Assembly (NCBI RefSeq): GCF_012726265.1
Contig: NZ_JAASAG010000014.1
Coordinates: 62,001 to 126,000, forward strand
Source of the DNA: Streptomyces sp. HNM0575
Lineage (GTDB): Bacteria; Actinomycetota; Actinomycetes; Streptomycetales; Streptomycetaceae
DNA: 64,000 nucleotides
Direction of reading: 5' to 3'
Shown: positions 58,559 through 64,000 of the stretch, one piece after another
How positions within the stretch are numbered: position 1 is the stretch's first letter
Layout: each line of letters opens with the position of its first letter
Made by a program: the position numbers and the translations under genes
Notes under the pieces: model-generated
Told to the model about the DNA's origin: nothing
Database searches by the model: none
The model's input: only the letters and a program-made list of their open reading frames with translations

Positions 58559-60007
58559 CTAGCCGGGCGCGTGCTGGAGGACGAGGATCACCAGGTCGTC
58601 GTTGATCGTCCGGGCCCAGCGGGTGACGTCCCTGTGGATGAAGGAGACGATCTCCGCGGGTTCGACACCGGAGCGGTTCCCGTCCTCGTGGATCACGGAT
58701 GCGCCGTGCCCGTCGCCGTAGCGTTCCGCGAGCCGCGCGCCCAGCGGGTAGAAGACGCCGTCGCGGCTGCGGGCCTCGGTGACGCCGTCCGAGTACGCGA
58801 CCAGCGTCTCGCCGTACGCCAGGACATGGCACTGCTCCCCCGGCTGCTCCTCCGCCGACAGGTCGCCGAAGCCGAGCGGCAGCGCCGGCTCCGGGTTCAG
58901 GCGGCACACGCCGTCCGGGCCGCCCAGCCGGAAGATCGGCGGATGCCCGCGGTTCAGCACCCGCACGAGCCCGCCCTCCAGCGGGAACTCCAGCAGCACC
59001 GCCGTCGCGAACAGCTCCTGCGACCAGCCTTTCGGCGTCCCCCGCACGGGCACCGCCTGTGAGCCCCCCACCTCCATGTCCGTACGGTCCATGGCCATGG
59101 CCGCCTCGATCCGGTCGGCCGTCTCCGCGAGCGTCGAGCACGTCATCGCCGCCTCGCGGAAGGTCGAGGTGATCGTCGCCACGCCCTCCGTCGCGCCGAT
59201 GCCCTTGCCCCGTACGTCACCGACCAGCGCCCGCACCCCGTACGGAGTGGACCGGACGCTGTAGAGGTCGCCGCCGATCAGGGCCGCCTCGTCCGCCGCG
59301 CGGTATACGCCGGCGAGCCGCACCGGTCCCAGCCGCTCCGGCAGTGGACGCAACAGGGCCCGCTGAGTGGCCTCGGCGACCGCGTTGACCTGCACGAGCC
59401 GCAGCGTCGTACGTTCCAGGATCATCGCCAGCAGCGTCGAGAACGCGGTGACCAGGGCGAGGGTGATGATCGGGCCGACGACGTTCTCGGGATAGACGTC
59501 CGACAGGCCGAGATGCATGCCGGTGAGCAGGGCGATGGACAGCACGCCGGTCAGGACCGTCGCAAACGGACGTGTCAGCAGCGCCGCGAGCACGACGGCT
59601 GCGGTCAGGAACGACGCGAACGAGTAGCGCGTCGGCGTGGCCAGCTCCAGCACGAGGGCCATGACCACGAGCGTCGGCGGGAGCGCCTTCACCCAGCGGG
59701 GCAGCCAGTCGATGCGCCGGGTGCGGTAGAGGCGTGCGGTGAACGCGCTGTCGCGGTCCGCCCGGTCGCGCAGTACGCCGAGGCTCCGCAGCAGCCCCGC
59801 GTCGGGGTCTCCGTCCCGTTCCCTGGCTCTGGCCCGGTCCCTTGCTCCGGCCTTGCTCCGGCTACGGCTCCGGCCCGCGCCCCTGCCTGTTTCCGTGCCT
59901 GTTTCCCCGCCTGCTTCCGTGCCGGTTTCCCTGCCACCGCCCCCGTTCCGGCCCGTGGGACCCGGGTGTTCCGGGTCCTGCCCGCTGCCCCTGCCTCCCG
60001 TGTCCAC
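58559..60007 (-). CDS. SpoIIE-type PP2C protein phosphatase with membrane domain
   Basis: A 482-residue membrane phosphatase. After a disordered N-terminal 85 residues of Gly/Glu/Thr/Arg repeats, hydrophobic segments occupy about 105-205 (LVVMALVLELATPTRYSFASFLTAAVVLAALL in two runs). The PPM phosphatase domain covers 225-480 with GGDLYSV, VGDVRGKGIGA, VLLEFPLEGGLVRVLNRGHPP, YSDGVTEARS and NDDLVILVL, the metal-binding Asp residues. Such enzymes dephosphorylate anti-anti-sigma factors and are abundant in Streptomyces. No PAS, GAF or kinase domain is present. GTG start. The partner and signal are unknown. Confidence 0.92.
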   Translation of the reverse strand: MDTGGRGSGQDPEHPGPTGRNGGGGRETGTEAGGETGTETGRGAGRSRSRSKAGARDRARARERDGDPDAGLLRSLGVLRDRADRDSAFTARLYRTRRIDWLPRWVKALPPTLVVMALVLELATPTRYSFASFLTAAVVLAALLTRPFATVLTGVLSIALLTGMHLGLSDVYPENVVGPIITLALVTAFSTLLAMILERTTLRLVQVNAVAEATQRALLRPLPERLGPVRLAGVYRAADEAALIGGDLYSVRSTPYGVRALVGDVRGKGIGATEGVATITSTFREAAMTCSTLAETADRIEAAMAMDRTDMEVGGSQAVPVRGTPKGWSQELFATAVLLEFPLEGGLVRVLNRGHPPIFRLGGPDGVCRLNPEPALPLGFGDLSAEEQPGEQCHVLAYGETLVAYSDGVTEARSRDGVFYPLGARLAERYGDGHGASVIHEDGNRSGVEPAEIVSFIHRDVTRWARTINDDLVILVLQHAPG

Positions 60008-60334
60008 GTTCGTCCGTTCCCTTCCACGGGGCGGGCCGGCCGCCGTCGTCCCTGCTCCGGCCTCTCCTCAGTCTCCGCCACCGGCACGGATCCGGCTCGC
60101 TGTGCTTCCGTACGGGCGGCGGACGAGGGAGCCGGTCGGGCGTGGGGGAGCCGGTCGGGCGCGAGGGAGCCCGCCGGACGCGATCGGTTCCGAACCGGTG
60201 GGGAGGGACACGGACCGAGGAGGACAGGCGTGGCCCGCCCGCCCCGCCGGGCGCGGAACGTGAGGCCGCCCGGCAGCACGCGCACGACGGCCGGAACGGA
60301 GAGCCGACCCCCGCCGCCGTTCACGGGGGGGGCG
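60008..60334. other. Intergenic DNA between two minus-strand genes
   Basis: About 330 bp without a gene between the Rieske gene (transcribed first) and the SpoIIE-type gene. It has a repeated GAGCCGGTCGGGCG (near 60128 and 60146) and a run of eight G near 60326. It should hold the promoter of the phosphatase gene. Confidence 0.45.
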
Positions 60335-61261
60335 TCAGGCGAGCCGCGCCTCCACCTGCCCCTCGCTCTGCCGCGTCTCGAAGACGGGCTGCGGCGAGGT
60401 CGCCGGGCCGGCGACGTTCCGGCCGTCCGTCAGCCGGAAGACGCTGCCGTGCCACGGGCACCGCACACAGCCGTCGACGATCTCGCCCTGCGACAGCGGC
60501 CCGGCCATGTGGCTGCACCGGTCGGCCAGCACGTGGACGGCGCCGCCGCTCTCCCGTACGACCACGACCGGCATGTCTCCCACCGCGCGCCGCACCGCCT
60601 TCCCGACGGGCAGGTCCGCGGTGGCGCCGAGAGAGTGCCAGCCCGGTTCCGTACGTACGGAGATGTCCTCCGCGTGGTTGACGGACGACGCCTGCCGGTA
60701 GGCGAGATGGCCGCCGAGCACGCCGCCGACGCTGACCGCCGTCAGCCCCGCGTACCCGAGCAGCCGTCCGCGCAGGGCACGGCCGCGCAGCCGTGCGCCC
60801 AGCGAGGACACGTAGAAGGAGATGGCGACGGTGTTGGCGAGCGCGTGCACGAGCCCGACGCGCATCTGCGGTTTGCGCAGCTCCGCCCAGTCGATCCAGC
60901 CGGTCACGGCTGCCGGTACGGCGGCGCCGAGGCCCGTGGCGATCAGCAGCGCGGGCGCGTAGTGGCGCCGCTTGCCCGGGATCAGATCCAGGAGCGCGGC
61001 CGAGAACCACGTGCCTAGGGGGATCTGGACGAGCGCCGGATGCAGGGGATGGCCGAGCCAGTGCCCGTGCAGCAGGTCGCGGTCCTCTTCGCTGAGGGGG
61101 AGTGCGTGCACGGCCCGCTGCATCCCCTGGAGCGGGGGATCGAGCCGTGTGTCGTGCTCGGTCTTCTCGATGGCGGCGAGCACCCGTCCCTGCCGCTCGG
61201 GGTGGGGCAGCACGGTGCGGAGGGCGCCGGCGCAGGCAAGCAGCTTCTGTGAATAGGACAT
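60335..61261 (-). CDS. Membrane protein with DUF2231 and Rieske [2Fe-2S] domains
   Basis: A 308-residue fusion. The N-terminal 60 residues are soluble. Four hydrophobic segments (about 68-190) form a DUF2231 unit, with the conserved GHPLHPALVQIPLGTWFSAALLDLI. The C-terminal 100 residues hold a Rieske domain with CSHMAGPLSQGEIVDGCVRCPWHG: CxH and CxxH ligate a 2Fe-2S cluster. Such proteins probably take part in membrane electron transfer or link to thiol redox; no partner is present. The start region has a weak ribosome binding site (GAGC). It is divergent from the M23 peptidase gene. Confidence 0.9.
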   Translation of the reverse strand: MSYSQKLLACAGALRTVLPHPERQGRVLAAIEKTEHDTRLDPPLQGMQRAVHALPLSEEDRDLLHGHWLGHPLHPALVQIPLGTWFSAALLDLIPGKRRHYAPALLIATGLGAAVPAAVTGWIDWAELRKPQMRVGLVHALANTVAISFYVSSLGARLRGRALRGRLLGYAGLTAVSVGGVLGGHLAYRQASSVNHAEDISVRTEPGWHSLGATADLPVGKAVRRAVGDMPVVVVRESGGAVHVLADRCSHMAGPLSQGEIVDGCVRCPWHGSVFRLTDGRNVAGPATSPQPVFETRQSEGQVEARLA

Positions 61262-61771
61262 ACAGCTCGGTTCCCGTCAGAAGCGGAAGCAAACGGACGC
61301 CGGTGCGGGGTGGCCCGCGGCGCCGGGTTGTACGCGCACGGTGCGCCGGGGCGTGCGGTCCGGGGTCGTGGGCACCTGCGGCGATCGCGGGCCCGGAAAG
61401 CTTCCGCCGCCTCCCGTCCCCCCGCATTCCCCCTTCGCCTTCCCTTGCCGCCCTACGCCTCGCCTTCCGTTCGGCGCCCCTCGGGCGACCGCCCCACCGC
61501 GCACCGGGAAGCGTCCATGCCCAACTGACGCCCCTTCACGGGCGATTCACCGGTCACGCACCGCGACCGCACGCACCGCCTGCGGTGACCGCGTGTCCCG
61601 ATTGGCCCTTACTGTCCCGGAAGCTGCATGTCATGCGGCTACAAATCTCACCGGAACCGCTTGGAATCACAGACGCCGCTCGATTAACGTTCCATAACGC
61701 AGCGCGGTCGTCACCGCCGTCACGAGAGACGGCTCCGTGCGCCGTCGCCGAATCCTGAACGTGCACCACCC

Positions 61772-61938
61772 CGAGCGACAACTCGATACCGCTGCACCAA
61801 AGGAACCGGGGAACCACCCCCTGCCGCTCACACGGCGGGGATGGGGTGAATCGGCAAGTTCCGCCCACGGGCGGGCAGTTCGTAGGAGACCTTCCTGCTC
61901 CGAACCCGTCAGCTAACCCGGTAGGCGAGAAGGAAGGA
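61772..61938 (+). promoter_or_regulatory. ydaO/yuaA-type c-di-AMP riboswitch
   Basis: The leader of the M23 peptidase gene carries conserved ydaO-class elements in order: GGAACCGGGGAACCACCCC (61802-61820), GGGGTGAATCGGC (61843-61855), TAGGAGACCTTCCTGCTCCG (61883-61902), and the terminal AACCCGTCAGCTAACCCGG with TAGGCGAG. This class binds c-di-AMP and, in Streptomyces, controls cell-wall hydrolases. A terminator-like expression platform was not separated from the aptamer by eye. The ribosome binding site GGAG follows directly. Confidence 0.9.
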
Positions 61939-61953
61939 AAGGAGAACGCCCCC

Positions 61954-63285
61954 GTGGCGTCCAACAGGCATGCCCCCGAGGGCACGTACGACGAGTATCT
62001 CGACGACGAAGAGTCCGGCAGATACGCCGACTACGGCCCCTCCTACGGCGACGACGGCGCATTCCACCGGCAGTTCGGCCCCTCGTACGGACAGTACGGT
62101 CAGTACGACCAGTACGGCGCCTACGCCTCGCAGCTGACCGAGACGTTCGAGCCGCACGGGTACGGGACCCACGGATACGAGACCGGTCCGCAGGCGCAAC
62201 CGCCTTACGGCACCCACGAGTTCGAGGCACCCGGCTTCGGCGCGCCCGAGTACGGCACGCCGGATTACGGGACGTCCGAGTACGGGACGTCCGAGTACGG
62301 CAAGTACGAGTTCGGGCCCGACTCCGTGCCGCCCGTCCCCGACGCCTTCGGCCCCGGAGCCGCCCCCTTCGAGGAGTGGAACCCGACCGAGGAGTCCGTA
62401 CAGCCCGTACGCGGACGCCACAAGATCGCCAAGCAGCGCGGCGGCAGCATGGCCCGCAGCGGCGCCGTACTCGGCGTCGGCATGATCGCGGCGGTCGGCG
62501 CCGGCGGCATGGCCACCGCGCAGGAGAAGCCGTCCACGTCCATCTCCATGCCGGACGTGGCGGCGGCCGCGAACAAGGCCAAGGACCTTCCGGGCGTCAA
62601 GCTGCTCTCCGGCGGCTCCGAGGAGACCGTCGCAGGTCAGCCCCTCACCCAGGCGGCACTGACCGAGAGCGACACCAAGGCCGGCCGTACGGACGCGGGC
62701 GAGGCGCTGCGCTCCCGCATCCTCCAGCAGGCCCAGCAGCAGCAGTCCGCCGCCGAGGCATCCGAGCGCAAGGCCGCCGTCGACAAGGCGGCCGACGCGG
62801 CTCGGACGAAGGCGGCCAAGGCCGAGAAGAAGCAGGTCGCCGCGGAGCGCGCGAAGGCGGAGGAGGCCCGCCTGGCCAAGCTCGCGAAGAGCTTCAAGCT
62901 TCCCGTCTCCGGCTACCAACTCACTTCCAGGTTCGGCGACTCCGGCGGCCTGTGGGTCAACGGCCACACCGGCCTGGACTTCGCGGCCTCCTCCGGCACG
63001 CCGATCAGGGCCGTCCACTCCGGCACCGTCAAGGAGGCAGGCTGGGCTGGCTCGTTCGGCTACCGCACGATCCTGAAGCTGGACGACGGGACCGAACTCT
63101 GGTTCTGCCACCAGTCCTCGATGAACGTCTCGGCGGGCCAGAAGGTCCGCACGGGCGAACTCATCGGCCACGTCGGCTCCACCGGGAACGTCACAGGCGC
63201 CCACCTGCACCTGGAGGTCCACCCGGGCGGCGGCGACGCGATCGACCCGGAGGCGTGGCTGCGGGGCAAGGGCATCACCCCCTGA
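61954..63285 (+). CDS. M23 family metallopeptidase with Tyr-rich cytoplasmic tail
   Basis: A 443-residue peptidoglycan hydrolase-type protein. Residues 1-150 are a Tyr/Gly/Pro-rich low-complexity tail with repeats of YGTSE/YGTPD. A membrane segment (about 168-188) makes it a type II membrane protein or an exported protein with a long n-region. A coiled-coil-like Lys/Ala/Glu helix (about 250-310) leads to the LytM/M23 zinc domain (320-440) with His338 and Asp342 (GHTGLDF) and His417/His419 (GAHLHLEVH). All four zinc and catalytic positions are present. Control by the upstream c-di-AMP riboswitch links cell-wall cleavage to osmotic state. GTG start behind GGAGAACG. Confidence 0.93.
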   Translation: MASNRHAPEGTYDEYLDDEESGRYADYGPSYGDDGAFHRQFGPSYGQYGQYDQYGAYASQLTETFEPHGYGTHGYETGPQAQPPYGTHEFEAPGFGAPEYGTPDYGTSEYGTSEYGKYEFGPDSVPPVPDAFGPGAAPFEEWNPTEESVQPVRGRHKIAKQRGGSMARSGAVLGVGMIAAVGAGGMATAQEKPSTSISMPDVAAAANKAKDLPGVKLLSGGSEETVAGQPLTQAALTESDTKAGRTDAGEALRSRILQQAQQQQSAAEASERKAAVDKAADAARTKAAKAEKKQVAAERAKAEEARLAKLAKSFKLPVSGYQLTSRFGDSGGLWVNGHTGLDFAASSGTPIRAVHSGTVKEAGWAGSFGYRTILKLDDGTELWFCHQSSMNVSAGQKVRTGELIGHVGSTGNVTGAHLHLEVHPGGGDAIDPEAWLRGKGITP

Positions 63286-63793
63286 CGCCGAGGGCGGTCC
63301 GGAAGAGGGCCGCCGCCAGGCTGCTTCCCCGCGCACGTCACACCGCCACCGCCACTACCCCGTCACAAGTCACGGCCACCACAGTCAACAGGGGTGCTCA
63401 CACCCGCGGTTCGCCCGTCCGTACCCGGACACCGGCCCGCCCCCGTACCCGCACCTCTGCTCGCGCAGCCCCGTAACGGCGCGCCCACATCTGCACATTC
63501 GTATCTGCCTACGCGATGACTTGTCGCGCCGCCGCCGCCTCGCACCGTCGGGGTGTCTGGACCACGCACAGCTCGCCCATGCCCCTCGGCGTACACAGGA
63601 GGGGACGAGGCGGCGGCGGACGGGGGCCCTCCTCCACACAAGAGCACGGCCCCTGACCCATGCGGTCCCGCCCATGCGGTCACTCATGCTCCGGCGGCCC
63701 TGGTGGACCACCCCCCGACACCAGGGTCGTCGGTTTTCCCTCGTGCCATGCCTACGGCAACCACCGCGCGCGAAGGGGCAGTACGGTCGGCAC
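63286..63793. other. Intergenic DNA after the M23 gene
   Basis: About 510 bp without a gene. Frames here lack ribosome binding sites and recognisable products. The region near 63700-63790 should hold the promoter of the aldo/keto reductase gene. Confidence 0.45.
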
Positions 63794-64000
63794 ATGTCTG
63801 AGTACGACTCCCCTGACGCGACCCGCGAATCCCCGCACCCGGCCGCCAACGGCGGCGGACTCGCCTCCCGGCGGGCCCTCGGCGGCCTGTCCGTATCTCC
63901 GCTGTGCATCGGCGGCAACGTCTTCGGCTGGACCGCCGGCGAGTCCGCCTCCTTCGACGTCCTCGACGCCTACACCGCGGCCGGCGGCAACTTCATCGAC
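63794..64000 (+). CDS. Aldo/keto reductase, truncated by window end
   Basis: The first 69 codons are present. After a polar N-terminal tail of about 25 residues the sequence LSVSPLCIGGNVFGWTAGE and FDVLDAYTAAGGNFID match the opening strand and helix of NADPH-dependent aldo/keto reductases, where the next residue group holds the catalytic Asp (D-T-A-D). Start ATG at 63794. Product class is fairly clear; substrate is not. Confidence 0.85.
   Translation, partial: MSEYDSPDATRESPHPAANGGGLASRRALGGLSVSPLCIGGNVFGWTAGESASFDVLDAYTAAGGNFID

Noticed and set aside
63553..63801. 82-codon plus-strand frame before the aldo/keto reductase gene
   Set aside because: Pro/Ala-rich composition, no motif, no ribosome binding site, and it overlaps the start of the reductase gene.

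Overview
The window reads as a chromosomal core segment of a Streptomyces or very close relative. The evidence is the very high GC content, Actinobacteria-type GTG/TTG starts, the developmental regulator BldC, a TipA regulator with its characteristic promoter, an Lsr2-like nucleoid protein, a valine dehydrogenase of the Streptomyces type, DUF3073 and DUF6274 proteins, and a ydaO-type c-di-AMP riboswitch. No rRNA, CRISPR array, transposase or prophage was seen. Seven tRNA genes are present: two Gly, two identical Asp, Phe, Glu and Lys.

Layout. 0.2-1.3 kb: two tiny cysteine-free peptide genes closed by a strong hairpin. 1.3-5.4 kb: a translationally coupled ABC-2 exporter plus DesK/DesR-like two-component operon with a perfect inverted repeat upstream. 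5.6-6.4 kb: two tRNA-Gly genes and an Lsr2-like gene. 6.7-10 kb: purS-purQ-purL, coupled by 4-bp overlaps. 10-16.7 kb: a carbohydrate locus (lipoprotein binding protein, two permeases, GH51 arabinofuranosidase) divergent from a LacI regulator, with two matching operator-like sites between them. 16.9-20.4 kb: a sterol-carrier/MDMPI-like protein, an FAD monooxygenase and a TetR regulator with a palindrome at its promoter. 20.5-23.3 kb: purF and purM. 23.4-28 kb: DUF3073, vdh, a hypothetical gene, bldC and a DUF6274 gene.

28-38 kb: an HrpA-type helicase, an ABC-2/YhgE-like membrane protein, a secreted sphingomyelinase-like phosphodiesterase, a secreted FG-GAP protein, and an 18-codon amphipathic peptide. 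This block is bracketed by identical tRNA-Asp genes. 38-44 kb: a membrane metallophosphoesterase, a minimal zincin, a fluoride channel, a His/Pro-rich lipoprotein, a DEAD-box helicase and tRNA-Lys. 44-49 kb: a membrane protein, a GT2 glycosyltransferase, an FkbM methyltransferase and tipA. 49.6-57 kb: a KimA-like transporter, then an aldehyde dehydrogenase - GMC oxidoreductase - APC transporter operon that looks like choline/betaine-type metabolism. 57-64 kb: a D,D-carboxypeptidase, a SpoIIE-type phosphatase, a Rieske/DUF2231 membrane protein, an M23 peptidase behind a c-di-AMP riboswitch, and the start of an aldo/keto reductase cut by the window edge.

A theme across the window is short GC-rich tandem repetition. 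It occurs between genes and inside them, where it appears as Gly/Ser/Asp-rich insertions, for example in the ATP lid of the sensor kinase. The most unusual items are the cysteine-free peptide pair at 272-728 and the predicted amphipathic peptide at 37261-37317. Start codons and product names are inferred by reading translations and recalled family motifs; no database search was possible.
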